A DNA stretch of 64,000 nt, taken from Pedobacter sandarakinus. GTDB taxonomy: Bacteria; Bacteroidota; Bacteroidia; Sphingobacteriales; Sphingobacteriaceae. Shown here piece after piece: positions 1-9,134 of this stretch. The stretch is taken from positions 186,001 to 250,000 of the forward strand of contig NZ_JAPIVG010000003.1 in assembly GCF_026240095.1 (NCBI RefSeq), given 5' to 3'. Position 1 is the stretch's first letter. Each line of letters begins with the position of its first letter. The notes beneath the pieces are model-generated. The model made no database searches. It saw nothing but the letters and a program-made list of their open reading frames with translations, and was not told the origin of the DNA. A program made the position numbers and the translations under genes.

Positions 1-78
1 TAAGTTGTAAGTAAATTGGTTTTCATAGCCTGAAACATTCTTTCTGGGTATGATAAACGCTAAAATTAGTGAATAATT

Positions 79-118
79 AAGCGCCACCAGGTTGAAAACT
101 TGTGGCGCTTTTGTTTGT
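79..118 (+). terminator. Intrinsic terminator of an upstream gene outside the window
   Basis: The arms AGCGCCAC and GTGGCGCT pair around an A/T-rich loop and are followed by TTTGTTTG. It lies 30 bases before the first gene and faces rightward, so it most likely ends a gene left of the window. Confidence 0.75.
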
Positions 119-150
119 TTTATGATTATATTTAACCAAACATATAGGTG

Positions 151-630
151 ATGAAAAAATCTAAAAACGAGCCAAAAAAGAATAACTTTTTCGAAAAGTT
201 TGCTAACGCAGCGACTAAGTTTACCGGAAGTTCCTTGGCTTTTATTATTGCTGCCGGCATCGTTTTGGTATGGGGAATTACAGGTCCTTTGTTTCATTAT
301 TCTGAAACCTGGCAACTTGTAATTAACACAGGTACCACAATTATCACTTTCTTAATGGTGTTCTTAATTCAAAAGGCACAAAATAAAGATGGCAAGGCAA
401 TACAGCTCAAACTTAATGAGCTCATAGCTGCACAACAGGGGGCGAGCAATAGAATGGTAGACATCGAAGACCTAAGCGAGCAGGAATTAGATCAGTTACA
501 TAAATTTTATGTTACGATTGCCGCTCTTGCGAAAAAAGAGGCCGATATTCACTGCTCACATTCTATTGATGTTGCGAAAGAATTAAATGAATCGAAATTA
601 ACCACTAACAAACATTTTAAAAAAAAATAA
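151..630 (+). CDS. Low-affinity iron permease family small membrane protein
   Basis: A 159-residue protein resembling the low-affinity Fe/Cu permease family (PF04120-type). An N-terminal basic stretch is followed by the family block FEKFANAATKFTGSS, a membrane segment at about residues 28-48, then TWQLVINTGTTIITFLMV and a second membrane segment at about 56-75 ending in QKAQNKDGKA. The charged C-terminal half is probably cytosolic. An in-frame GTG sits directly before the ATG at 151; I chose the ATG. Transport of iron is a family label with little experimental support, so the role is uncertain. The next gene starts one base after the stop, so the two are probably co-transcribed. Confidence 0.8.
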   Translation: MKKSKNEPKKNNFFEKFANAATKFTGSSLAFIIAAGIVLVWGITGPLFHYSETWQLVINTGTTIITFLMVFLIQKAQNKDGKAIQLKLNELIAAQQGASNRMVDIEDLSEQELDQLHKFYVTIAALAKKEADIHCSHSIDVAKELNESKLTTNKHFKKK

Positions 631-631
631 T

Positions 632-1054
632 ATGAGTCTACTGGTTCAAAAAGTCATCCATCCTGAAGATTTAGACAAGGTATTTGCTATCCGTAAAATT
701 GTATTCGTAGACGAACAAAATTGTCCGCCAGAGCTAGAATGGGAACATGAAGATGAATCCATACATTTTTTAGCCAGTCATAATGGGCAACCTTGTGGTG
801 CTTGCAGGTGGCGCAAAACAGATCTAGGCTACAAATTAGAGCGGTTTGCCGTATTAAAAGACTTTCGTGGAATGGGTGTTGGTCGTGCTTTAATAGCTGA
901 AACGCTTTCTGATTTGCCCGAAGATGCACATTATATTTACCTTAATTCTCAATTAAATGCTATGAGTTTATATGCTAAATTTGGTTTCGTTGCACAAGGA
1001 GAGCAGTTTGAAGAAGCCGGCATACAGCATTTTAAAATGGTTAAGAAGGTTTAA
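632..1054 (+). CDS. GNAT family N-acetyltransferase
   Basis: A 140-residue single-domain acetyltransferase of the GNAT fold. The acetyl-CoA pyrophosphate-binding loop is visible as RGMGVGRALIAE at about residues 80-91, preceded by the beta-4 strand YKLERFAVLKDFR. The C-terminal YLNSQLNAMSLYAKFGF is the usual beta-5/alpha-4 region. The N-terminus (VFAIRKIVFVDEQ) resembles the ElaA/YjcF-like branch that acts on small molecules or unknown acceptors, but the substrate cannot be read from sequence. The ATG lies one base after the iron-permease-like gene. Confidence 0.85.
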   Translation: MSLLVQKVIHPEDLDKVFAIRKIVFVDEQNCPPELEWEHEDESIHFLASHNGQPCGACRWRKTDLGYKLERFAVLKDFRGMGVGRALIAETLSDLPEDAHYIYLNSQLNAMSLYAKFGFVAQGEQFEEAGIQHFKMVKKV

Positions 1055-1098
1055 TTGGCTAAATGCTGACTTTGACTTGGTTTACTGCGTCCAAAAAT

Positions 1099-1506
1099 TT
1101 ATGGAGCGGGTGATTGAATTAAATCCCAAAGATTGCCATATAAATCTGCAAAGACAGCCACCTTGCCATAGTTTTCTAGAGCAGGTGGCCTAACTACTTT
1201 TATGTTATTTCGAATTAGGTTTTCGTAATCCCGATCGAAATCATTAGTCCTTAAAAATAAGAAGACACGGCCGCCAGATTGATTGCCTATTGAACTTATT
1301 TGCTTATCGTTTGTTGCTTTTGCTAGTAGCAGCGCACATTCTGTTGCTCCCTTTGGTCTAACTAAAACCCAACGTTTCGAATGACTTACCATGGTATCTT
1401 CAATTAGATCGAAGTGTAGCTTTTTTGTGTAAAACGCTATTGCTTCATCATAATCGTTCACCAATATTGCAATATGCATTATATTTTGTGTCATTTGTAA
1501 CGACAT
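1099..1506 (-). CDS. VOC superfamily (glyoxalase/bleomycin-resistance fold) protein
   Basis: About 131-135 residues, one vicinal-oxygen-chelate module pair: the first beta-alpha-beta unit begins MHIAILVNDYDEAIAFYTKKL and the second contains VFLFLRTNDFDRDYENL. The ends VAVFADLYGNLWDLIQ match the family C-terminus, where a Glu/His normally binds metal; here the position reads D or Q, so metal use is uncertain. Two possible ATG starts lie at 1506 and 1494; the second directly precedes the conserved strand. It follows the HMG-CoA lyase gene on the same strand with a 25-base gap, suggesting one transcript. Substrate unknown. Confidence 0.85.
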   Translation of the reverse strand: MSLQMTQNIMHIAILVNDYDEAIAFYTKKLHFDLIEDTMVSHSKRWVLVRPKGATECALLLAKATNDKQISSIGNQSGGRVFLFLRTNDFDRDYENLIRNNIKVVRPPALENYGKVAVFADLYGNLWDLIQSPAP

Positions 1507-1531
1507 TATGTTTCAATAACTACCAGTGAAA

Positions 1532-2392
1532 TTATCTGAAAATTTTTTCTGAAAGTATTATGGCTTCTTCCCATTTATCCATATCTAAATCTAAAACCTC
1601 GCCTTTGTTGCTCAAATAAGCAATTACGTCTTCTGTAGCAATATTCCCTGTTAGATCGTCTGCTGCCATTGGACACCCACCAAAGCCTTTTAATGCACTA
1701 TCTATTCGCTTAGCGCCTGCATCGTAAGCGGCTGCTATCTTTTCTTGTCTATCTGCAGGTGTGGCATGCAGGTGTATGCCAATTTCTGTTTGGGGATACT
1801 TGGCAATAAGTCTAGGTAAAATGGTTTTGATCTTTTCGGGGGTGGAAATTCCTACTGTATCGGCAAGTGAAATAATTTCTGCACCCATTTCCGTGAGCTT
1901 GTCACTCCACGCCTCAACAATGTCATAGTTCCACTCGTCGCCATAGGGGTTTCCAAAGCCCATAGAGAGGTATACCACTGCTTTTTTGTGATGCTGTACG
2001 CACATATTTAGCATTTTATCTACCGTTACCAGGGATTGTGAAATGCTAGCATTGGTATTCCGCTGTTGAAAAGTTTCTGAAATGGAGAATGGAAAGCCGA
2101 GGTAATGGATCGGTGTTTCGAGTACGGCTTGCTCTACACCCCTTAAATTAGCAACAATAGCCAGTAGTTTTGTGCTGGATTTACCAAGGTCTAGGTTAGC
2201 AAGTACTTCTTTGGTATCTGCCATTTGGGGTATGGCTTTGGGTGATACAAAGCTGCCAAAATCTAGGGTTTCGAAACCAACCTGCAGCAATAGGTTTAGG
2301 TAGGTTGCCTTTAAATCTGTTGGGATAAATTCATGTAGTCCTTGCATGGCATCTCGCGGGCACTCTACCAATTTCATTTTGCTTTTATTCAT
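1532..2392 (-). CDS. Hydroxymethylglutaryl-CoA lyase
   Basis: A 286-residue TIM-barrel enzyme of the HMG-CoA lyase/HMGL-like family, which cleaves 3-hydroxy-3-methylglutaryl-CoA to acetyl-CoA and acetoacetate in leucine breakdown. Visible landmarks are the catalytic/metal start VECPRDAMQG (Arg-Asp pair), FVSPKAIPQMADT, the metal histidines in GIHLHAT, the active-site cysteine loop GGCPMAADD and the following GNIATED. All key residues appear present. Length fits the short bacterial form. The long spacer upstream is occupied by a tandem repeat array, so its promoter must be close to the start or inside the array. Confidence 0.9.
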   Translation of the reverse strand: MNKSKMKLVECPRDAMQGLHEFIPTDLKATYLNLLLQVGFETLDFGSFVSPKAIPQMADTKEVLANLDLGKSSTKLLAIVANLRGVEQAVLETPIHYLGFPFSISETFQQRNTNASISQSLVTVDKMLNMCVQHHKKAVVYLSMGFGNPYGDEWNYDIVEAWSDKLTEMGAEIISLADTVGISTPEKIKTILPRLIAKYPQTEIGIHLHATPADRQEKIAAAYDAGAKRIDSALKGFGGCPMAADDLTGNIATEDVIAYLSNKGEVLDLDMDKWEEAIILSEKIFR

Positions 2393-2570
2393 AAGAAGTA
2401 GTTAGTAGATGCAAATTGCGCAAAGTTTTCGGCAAAGGGAAGCATGAGGAAGTTTTTATATAAGCTTGATTTTTTTTGACCATTAAATCTGCAGGTGCTT
2501 GTTGATTTAAATGCAAATTGTTTAGAGTTACTAGAGTGAATAGAATAGGAAGGTTTTGCGTGGTTTTTTG

Positions 2571-3260
2571 AACCATATAAGTCATATAAGAACATGTAAG
2601 CTGCGGATGCTAAAAGTTTCTAAACTCAAGTTGTTCTAGGTTGTTACAGGGAAAGCAACCGGGGTTTTTATATATTTTGAACCATATAAGTCATATAAGA
2701 ACATATAAGCTGCGGATGCTAATAGTTTCTAAACGAAAGTTATTCTAGGTTGTTACAGGGAAAGCAATTGGGGTTTTTATATATTTTTGAACCATATAAG
2801 TCATATAAGAACATGTAAGCTGCGGATGCTAAAAGTTTCTAAACTCAAGTTGTTCTAGGTTGTTACAGGGAAAGCAATCGGGGTTTTTATATATTTTTGA
2901 CCCACATAAGTCATATAAGAACATATAAGCTGCGGATGCTAAAAGTTTCTAAACGCAAGTTGTTCTAGGTTGTTACAGGGAAAGCAATCGGGGTTTTTAT
3001 ATATTTTGAACCATATAAGTCATATAAGAACATATAAGTTGCGGATGCTACTAGTTCTAAACGCAAGTTGTTCTAGGTTGTTACAGGGAAAGCAATCGGG
3101 GTTTTTATATATTTTGAACCATATAAGTCATATAAGAACATATAAGCTGCGGATGCTACTAGTTCTAAACGCAAGTTGTTCTAGGTTGTTACAGGGAAAG
3201 TGTTAGGGGTTTTTATATATTTTTGAACCATATAAGTCATATAAGAACATATAAGATGCA
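2571..3260. repeat. Tandem array of about six 109-bp repeats in a 1-kb spacer
   Basis: Units begin at 2571, 2680, 2790, 2900, 3009, 3117 and a truncated one at 3226; lengths are 109, 110, 110, 109, 108 and 109 bases. Each unit opens with AACCATATAAG followed by two more CATATAAG words at 9-10-base spacing, continues with GCGGATGCTA and TTGTTCTAGGTTGTTACAGG, and ends in GGGGTTTTTATATATTTT. Copies differ by few substitutions. Before the array (2393-2570) a weaker match to the unit end (GGGAAGCATGAGG then TTTTTATATA) hints at a decayed copy; 3261-3388 shows nothing recognisable. It lies between the 5' end of the HMG-CoA lyase gene and the 3' end of the NDH-2 gene. Confidence 0.95.
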
Positions 3261-3388
3261 ACTGCTCAAATAATTATTTGCAATCATTTAGAAGCTAGAA
3301 GGTTAGTGCAATGATAAATTTTCTTATTCGCAAATATTCAAAGAGGATTAAACGTAAACAAAGTTTCAACTATGTTCAGCGGAGATAA

Positions 3389-4723
3389 CTAGACCGTTTT
3401 AATTTCCTCGTTAACTACAGGTGTTTCTTTTCGATAATCAATACTTCTATCTTTGGCGAAGGTTCTTATAATTAACCTGGTTCCTCTATCATAGCTGAAG
3501 TAACTCCATACCCAGTTTACAAATACAATAATTTTATTTCTAAAACCCACCAAAGTCATCAGGTGTACAAACATCCAGGTGAACCAGGCAAAGACACCCT
3601 GGAAACGAATTTTCCCAATATCCACAACGGCCTTATTTCTGCCGACTGTAGCCATAGAACCTTTATCGAAATATTTAAACTTCTCAAGTGGTTTGTTCTC
3701 GCTGATATTAATAAAATTTTTGGCCAAATGGTGACCCTGTTGTATGGCTGCCGGAGCAACACCAGGATGGCCGTTCGGTGTTTCCTCATCAATTATCGCC
3801 GCAACATCTCCAATTGCGTAGATGTTTTGATAGCCAACAATCAGGTTCTGTGTGTCTGTTTTAAGGCGGCCACCCCGAACCACTTCGGCCCGATCTAGCC
3901 CTGGCAACACTACGCCTTTTACACCTGCACTCCAGATTACGGTTGAACTTAAAATCGGCGCCTTATCTTGAAGCGTAAGTGTTTGTCCGTCGTAGCCCAA
4001 TACCCTGGTCTCATTCATTACCTGTACACCCATTTCCAATAAAAATTCTTTGGATTTTTGCTGCGCTTGGGGAGACATTGGTCCTAAGAGCTCGGTCGAA
4101 TTTTCAATAAGGTAAATGTTAACATTTTGAAGATCCATTTCTGGATAATCGTTGGGGATAACGTGCTTTTTAAGCTCGGCAATGGCGCCAGCGGTTTCTA
4201 CACCAGTTGGCCCACCACCAACAACAACAAAATTTAATAGTGCTCGTTTCTGATTGATCTCTTTCTCAATAAGCGATTTCTCAAAGTTTTGAAGAATTAA
4301 ACTCCTTAAATCTAGTGCTTCTGGAATAGATTTCATCGGCATGGAATTCGCCTCTATTTCCTTGTTTCCAAAGAAATTACTTGTAGAACCAGTTGCCAAT
4401 ACCAGATAATCGTAACTAACTTTTCCAATATCTGTAACCAAACAGTTTTCTGCGGCATTTACCTCAGTAACTTTGGTTACCCTAAACGTAAGATTCTTTT
4501 GACCCTTGAAGATTTTTCTCAACGGAAATGCAATGGAATCTGCTTCTAAGCCTCCCGTGGCCACTTGGTAAAGCAATGGTTGAAAAGTATGATAGTTATG
4601 TTTATCGAGCATAACTACTTGGAAGGGTTTCTTATCTAATCGTTTAGCTAATTCGATGCCACCAAATCCGCCGCCAACTATTACTACTCTTGGGTGATTA
4701 CTTTTGGGTAATTGTAAATCCAT
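3389..4723 (-). CDS. ndh: Type II NADH dehydrogenase (NDH-2)
   Basis: A 444-residue FAD-dependent oxidoreductase that transfers electrons from NADH to quinone without pumping protons, acting at the inner face of the cytoplasmic membrane. Two Rossmann motifs are present: FAD-binding VVIVGGGFGGIELA near residue 13 and NADH-binding FVVVGGGPTGVETAGA near residue 165. The second FAD segment reads NIYAIGDVAAI near 300. PLLYQVATGGLE and GVAPAAIQQGHHLA are family signatures. The C-terminal 60-70 residues (FAWFTWMFVHLMTLVGFRNK) form the hydrophobic/amphipathic membrane anchor. A Bacteroidota -7 box lies about 30 bases upstream. Confidence 0.92.
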   Translation of the reverse strand: MDLQLPKSNHPRVVIVGGGFGGIELAKRLDKKPFQVVMLDKHNYHTFQPLLYQVATGGLEADSIAFPLRKIFKGQKNLTFRVTKVTEVNAAENCLVTDIGKVSYDYLVLATGSTSNFFGNKEIEANSMPMKSIPEALDLRSLILQNFEKSLIEKEINQKRALLNFVVVGGGPTGVETAGAIAELKKHVIPNDYPEMDLQNVNIYLIENSTELLGPMSPQAQQKSKEFLLEMGVQVMNETRVLGYDGQTLTLQDKAPILSSTVIWSAGVKGVVLPGLDRAEVVRGGRLKTDTQNLIVGYQNIYAIGDVAAIIDEETPNGHPGVAPAAIQQGHHLAKNFINISENKPLEKFKYFDKGSMATVGRNKAVVDIGKIRFQGVFAWFTWMFVHLMTLVGFRNKIIVFVNWVWSYFSYDRGTRLIIRTFAKDRSIDYRKETPVVNEEIKTV

Positions 4724-4752
4724 ACGATGTGTATTATCTTAAACTAAACTAA

Positions 4753-4760
4753 CAAAAATA
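4753..4760 (-). promoter_or_regulatory. Putative -7 box for ndh
   Basis: On the minus strand the sequence reads TATTTTTG, an exact fit to the Bacteroidota TAnnTTTG element, 30 bases before the ndh start codon. No clear -33 TTTG is visible at the ideal distance. Confidence 0.4.
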
Positions 4761-4876
4761 TAGCCAAATGGTTTAAAAGCTAAGTGAATGCAGCGTCATA
4801 TTCCATGGTTTAAAAATCAGATTGATTTTATGATATGCATAATGAGGGAAAGTTTCTTGCAATAGCCGCTGTGCTT

Positions 4877-4970
4877 AAACCCGATGGCAACGAACACGAA
4901 GTGCAACGAAGTAAAGTGTACAGCGGGCCTACATTTTCCTCATGGCTACAGGTTTTGCTTTCCAGAAAAA
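4877..4970 (+). repeat. Dispersed intergenic element, copy A
   Basis: Begins AAACCCGATGGCAACGAA, carries ACAGCGGGCC about 45 bases on, and ends TTTTGCTTTCCAGAAAAA. The order CCCGAT, then AGCGGG, then TGCTTTCC is shared with copies at 8240, 35187 and 51555. It is the main content of the 364-base spacer between ndh and secDF, together with the secDF terminator. Confidence 0.6.
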
Positions 4971-5029
4971 TAGAGTTTCAGCGCTAGCCCATTTAAATGT
5001 AAAGCCGATGCTGTTTTTCTGCCAACAAC

Positions 5030-5062
5030 AAAAAAAAACGCCCCGATACTATCGAGGCGTTT
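5030..5062 (-). terminator. Intrinsic terminator of secDF
   Basis: Read on the minus strand, AAACGCCTCGATA pairs with TATCGGGGCGTTT (one U-G pair) and is followed by a run of nine T. It begins 26 bases after the secDF stop. Confidence 0.92.
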
Positions 5063-5087
5063 AAATATGGTTAAAGGTGCTTAAGCC

Positions 5088-8069
5088 TTACTTTTTCTTT
5101 TCTGCTGAACTACCCAAATCGATTACAATAGGAGTAGAGATGCACAATGATGAATAGGTACCAATAATACGACCAATTAACAACGCGAAGATAAATCCGC
5201 GGATGCTATCGCCACCGAAGATGAAGATAACCAATAACACGAAAAATACGGTTAACGATGTTAAAATTGTACGACTCAAGGTACTGTTTAATGCGAAATT
5301 AATTAATTGATTACGTTCTTCACCATGTAAATCTTCTTTTCCTGCTTCTTTTAAGCGCTCACGAATACGGTCGAACACAACTACGGTTTCTGTCATGGTG
5401 TAACCCATTACTGTTAAAATTGCCGCGATAAAATCTTGACCAATTTCTAAAGAGAAAGGTAAAACGCCATCTAAAATGGTGTAGAAAGAAAGTACCATCA
5501 ATACATCGTGGAACAAGGCTAAAACGGCTCCTAAGCCATACTGCCATTTTTTGAAACGTACTACGATATAGATGAACATAAAGATACACGAGATTAATAC
5601 CGCGTAGAAAGCACCATTTACAATATCGCTAGCGATGATTGGGGTTACCTTCTGCGAGCTCTCGATTTTGTAAGTATCGCCAGTTAAACCTTTTTTCAAG
5701 GCATCTTCTACTACCTTATCGGTTTTAATATCTTGATCTTCGATATGGAAAGTAGTCGTAATTTTAACATTACTATCTTCGCCAGCTGTTTTAACCTCAG
5801 GTGTTTCGTTGCCAAAAACCGGTGTTAATTTCGCTTTGATGTCTTCGGTGTTTACCGCTTTATCGAAGTGTACTAAATATGTTCTACCACCCTTAAAATC
5901 TACACCTAAGTTTAAGCCGCCATTTTTGAAATACATACCAATACCTGCAAGAATAATTACAGTTGAGATAATGTAGTAGATTTTACGACGACCTACGAAG
6001 TTAAAGGCAAGGTTTTTAAAGGCATTACGTGTAAAGTTGTTATCGAAACTGATTTCCATTTTACGATCTAACATACCCTCGAACACTACTCTTGAGATTG
6101 CAACAGCCGCAAATAGTGATGAAAGGATACCTATACATAACGTTGTAGCGAAACCTTGTACCGGGCCGCTACCAAACGCATAAAGGATAGCACCTAAAAT
6201 AAATACGGTAATGTTGGCATCTAAAATAGATGGCATAGCATGTTTAAATCCTTCTTTAATAGCTGTTGGCGTGTTTTTCCCCAGTGCCAGCTCCTCACGC
6301 ACACGCTCGAAGATTAGGATATTAGCATCTACCGATAAACCAATGGTTAAAACGATACCCGCAATACCTGGTAATGTTAATACTGCACCAAGCGATACCA
6401 AGATGCCAATGATGAAGAATAAGTTAACCAACAAAGCAAAGTTTGCAACCCAACCTGCACGGTGATAATACAACGCCATGAAGATTAAGATCACGATAAA
6501 AGCAATTACAAATGAGATTAAACCATCGTGAATGGCTTGTGCGCCCAACGTAGGACCAACAACGTAGCTACCTGCAATACGAGCAGGAGCAGGTAATTTA
6601 CCAGCTTTTAAAATGTTTGATAAATCTTTGGTATCTGCTTGGGTAAAGTTACCTGTGATGGATGATACACCGCCAGCAATTTCATTTTGAACGGTAGGTG
6701 CAGAGTACACCATGTTATCTAGCACAATGGCAATAGATTTTTTATTGTTTGCATCGGCTGCAGCTTCTGCAGTTATCTTTTTCCATTTTGCAGCGCCTTC
6801 ACTCGTCATGTACATGGTTACCTCAGGCTTACCTTTCTGGTCAAAATCTGCACGGGAATCGCTTATTGCTTCGCCACCTAAATCTGGTTTACCATCAGCG
6901 CTAACAACTTTAATGGCATATAATTCGAAAATTTTAGAACCTTCTCTCGGTTTAACGCTCCACATAAATTTCATCGTAGATGGAATTGCTGCGGCTACCT
7001 CGGGCATTCTAAAGTAATCGTTAACTTTCGCAGTATCTTTTTGCAACGACATACCCACAACGGCACCTGGAATAAGTTGCTGCTGGCCATTTTCGCCCTG
7101 GTAAATAGGTAAGTTTAATACTGCGTATAATGGGTTAGATTTTGCTAATTCGGCTCTTACAGCTGTAGAATCCTTCTTTCCCAAACCTGCAAGTTTACCA
7201 CCTTTTGCAGCACTATCTGTCGCGTTTGCTTTTTCTAAACCCGCTAGCTTTCCGCCAGTAGCAGGTGCAGCAGTAGTATCTTTAGCAGGTTCATTAGATT
7301 TTAAAGTGGCTGCTAAGGTTTTATTAATGTTTTCTAATAAAGGCACAACCTCATTTACCTGGTACACTTGCCAAAATTGTAATTCGGCAGAACCCTGAAG
7401 CAATTTAGCAATACGCTCTTTATCTTGTACGCCTGGCATTTCGATTAAGATACGGTTGCTACCTTCCTGTTTTTGCATGTTCGGACTCACAACTCCGAAA
7501 CCATCAATACGAGAACGTAGAACAGTAAAAGAACGATCGATTGCACTTGTAGCTTCTTTTTCTAAATAAGATTCTACCTGGCTATTGGTTGCGCTTGGTT
7601 TTAATTGCGATGCATTGTCTTGGTTTGAAAAGTAATCTGCCAATTTTACGTTCGGACTTATCTTCTCAAATTCATCAACAAAAATTTTGATGTAATCTTT
7701 ACCACCAGCATTCAGTTGGATTTGTGCATTTTGAACAGCTTTGTTAAAGTTTGCATCTGTAGGGTTTCCCGCTAAAGATTTAACCAATTCTGCTAACGAT
7801 ATCTCCATCGTTACGTTCATACCGCCCTTTAAGTCTAAACCTAAATTAATCTCTTTAGATTTAACCTCGCCGTAAGTAAATCCAACAACCGGATATACTT
7901 TCTCGGTGCTCATCGAATCTAAATAAGCCTTCTCTTTGGCTACATCACCTTTCGCATAGTTTTTTGCGTCTTTTTCTACTTTGTTTGCTACCAAAGTAAA
8001 AGAAAGTGCATACGCACAAACGATAGCCAATACTATCGCTATAAACTTAATAAAACCTTTTCCTTGCAT
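5088..8069 (-). CDS. secDF: Protein translocase subunit SecDF (fused)
   Basis: A 993-residue fusion of SecD and SecF, the proton-driven accessory complex that helps SecYEG export proteins across the inner membrane. One N-terminal membrane helix (residues 7-27) precedes the D1 motif INLGLDLKGGMNV near 75-86. The SecD membrane half contains the conserved DANILIFERVREE near 600; the SecF half starts after about residue 680 with NLGVDFKGGRTYLVHF and contains ETVVVFDRIRERLK near 900. The fused form is usual in Bacteroidota. An Ala/Lys/Gly-rich insert at residues 258-305 contains GGKLAGL twice. A -7 box lies 47 bases upstream and a strong terminator follows. Confidence 0.96.
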   Translation of the reverse strand: MQGKGFIKFIAIVLAIVCAYALSFTLVANKVEKDAKNYAKGDVAKEKAYLDSMSTEKVYPVVGFTYGEVKSKEINLGLDLKGGMNVTMEISLAELVKSLAGNPTDANFNKAVQNAQIQLNAGGKDYIKIFVDEFEKISPNVKLADYFSNQDNASQLKPSATNSQVESYLEKEATSAIDRSFTVLRSRIDGFGVVSPNMQKQEGSNRILIEMPGVQDKERIAKLLQGSAELQFWQVYQVNEVVPLLENINKTLAATLKSNEPAKDTTAAPATGGKLAGLEKANATDSAAKGGKLAGLGKKDSTAVRAELAKSNPLYAVLNLPIYQGENGQQQLIPGAVVGMSLQKDTAKVNDYFRMPEVAAAIPSTMKFMWSVKPREGSKIFELYAIKVVSADGKPDLGGEAISDSRADFDQKGKPEVTMYMTSEGAAKWKKITAEAAADANNKKSIAIVLDNMVYSAPTVQNEIAGGVSSITGNFTQADTKDLSNILKAGKLPAPARIAGSYVVGPTLGAQAIHDGLISFVIAFIVILIFMALYYHRAGWVANFALLVNLFFIIGILVSLGAVLTLPGIAGIVLTIGLSVDANILIFERVREELALGKNTPTAIKEGFKHAMPSILDANITVFILGAILYAFGSGPVQGFATTLCIGILSSLFAAVAISRVVFEGMLDRKMEISFDNNFTRNAFKNLAFNFVGRRKIYYIISTVIILAGIGMYFKNGGLNLGVDFKGGRTYLVHFDKAVNTEDIKAKLTPVFGNETPEVKTAGEDSNVKITTTFHIEDQDIKTDKVVEDALKKGLTGDTYKIESSQKVTPIIASDIVNGAFYAVLISCIFMFIYIVVRFKKWQYGLGAVLALFHDVLMVLSFYTILDGVLPFSLEIGQDFIAAILTVMGYTMTETVVVFDRIRERLKEAGKEDLHGEERNQLINFALNSTLSRTILTSLTVFFVLLVIFIFGGDSIRGFIFALLIGRIIGTYSSLCISTPIVIDLGSSAEKKK

Positions 8070-8115
8070 TGTTTGTTTAAAATAATTTGTCTTTCGCTGT
8101 TTTTTAACAAGTCGG

Positions 8116-8123
8116 CAAATCTA
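8116..8123 (-). promoter_or_regulatory. Putative -7 box for secDF
   Basis: The minus strand reads TAGATTTG, exactly TAnnTTTG, 47 bases before the secDF start in a very AT-rich stretch. Confidence 0.5.
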
Positions 8124-8239
8124 ATTAAATTTTTAAATTATAGAACCCCTTAATTGATAATTTATTAACATTAATTTTTAAGGTAGAATAATCCCGTTAG
8201 AATAGTGGGGTGTAAAAATCAACAAGCCCTTCCATTCTA

Positions 8240-8348
8240 TTTTTTTTGGAAAGCACTGTCAGCAATAAATATTATAGGTTCGGTCCCGCTAATGCTGCTG
8301 CCGGAAATCCCGAATTTACCGAACCCGGCATTCGCGAATATCGGGTTT
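8240..8348 (-). repeat. Dispersed intergenic element, copy B
   Basis: Read on the minus strand it starts AAACCCGATATTCGCG, contains TAGCGGGACCGAAC in the second half and ends GTGCTTTCCAAAAAAAA. This is the same order of blocks as copies A, E and F. The middle holds a local inverted repeat around GAATGCCGGGTTCGG. It occupies most of the 359-base spacer between dihydrofolate reductase and secDF; the remaining 80 bases show nothing recognisable. Confidence 0.65.
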
Positions 8349-8428
8349 AGGTGGCACGGTAACAACTACCAGGATTGATTGGGTGGCCAAGCTGGAAGCA
8401 AAGCGTTAAGAATTATGGTAATCTTACC

Positions 8429-8968
8429 TTATATTCGTTCTAATAGCTCGAAGGTGTAGTCGTATATGTTTTTCTCATCTGCCTTGTGGTGCTCAACACT
8501 CATCACTTGCCACTCAGTTCTGTCTATTTCGGGGAAAAATGTGTCGGCATCAAAAGTATGATGGATCGTTGTTAAATATAAAGTATTGACTAAAGGCAAT
8601 GCTTGGCGGTAAATTTCTGCTCCACCCACTATAAAGACTGGTTTTTCTTCGTTTTTGGTAATTTCCAGGGCTTCATCTAAACTATTAACTACTTCGGCGC
8701 CTTCTATTTTTAACGAAGCCGCTCTCGTAATCACGATATTTCTACGGTTTGGTAAAGGCCGGCCAACAGAATCAAATGTTTTTCTCCCCATTACAACAGT
8801 ATGGCCAGTAGTTGTTTTTTTAAAGAATTTTAAATCGGCTGGCATGTGCCACAACAATTGATTGTTTTTACCTATTGCAAAATTTTCGCCTACGGCAACC
8901 GCTATGGAAAGGGAAGGGGTAGTTATAGTTTTAGTCATTAGAGATTCGCTTATTCGTGTACTGTTCAT
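8429..8968 (-). CDS. folA: Dihydrofolate reductase
   Basis: Reduces dihydrofolate to tetrahydrofolate with NADPH. Family landmarks are SIAVAVGENFAIGKNNQLLWHMPADLK broken here as IGKNNQLLWHMP with the catalytic Asp in PADLKFFKK, GHTVVMGRKTFDSVG, and FIVGGAEIYRQAL near the C-terminus. The longest reading gives 179 residues, but an internal ATG at 8938 (MTKTITTPS) gives 169, nearer the usual 160-170, and is the more likely start. It lies 166 bases downstream of thyA on the same strand; thyA makes the dihydrofolate this enzyme recycles. Confidence 0.95.
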   Translation of the reverse strand: MNSTRISESLMTKTITTPSLSIAVAVGENFAIGKNNQLLWHMPADLKFFKKTTTGHTVVMGRKTFDSVGRPLPNRRNIVITRAASLKIEGAEVVNSLDEALEITKNEEKPVFIVGGAEIYRQALPLVNTLYLTTIHHTFDADTFFPEIDRTEWQVMSVEHHKADEKNIYDYTFELLERI

Positions 8969-9134
8969 GGCTCACTGGTTCATTTGTCGCATAATTCGCC
9001 TATTCATTCCCAATTATTGCTTGTATTAGGAGATGCTGGTGATTTACCAAACAGCTTCGCTATTATATTTCAAGCAGGTATATTTTTCTAATTTTCTTAC
9101 TAAATAAGAAAATCAAACCAATGAACCAACCAAC

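Noticed and set aside
2970..3206. A 78-codon open frame with an internal perfect repeat
   Set aside because: It is the translation of the tandem array; the protein repeat arises because one unit is 108 bases, a multiple of three. Other units break the frame.
2571..3260. CRISPR array
   Set aside because: Whole 109-bp units are repeated end to end without variable spacers, and no cas genes are present.
8429..8968. Possible plasmid- or phage-borne origin of the thyA-folA pair
   Set aside because: The pair is common in chromosomes, sequence style matches neighbours and no mobility genes adjoin.
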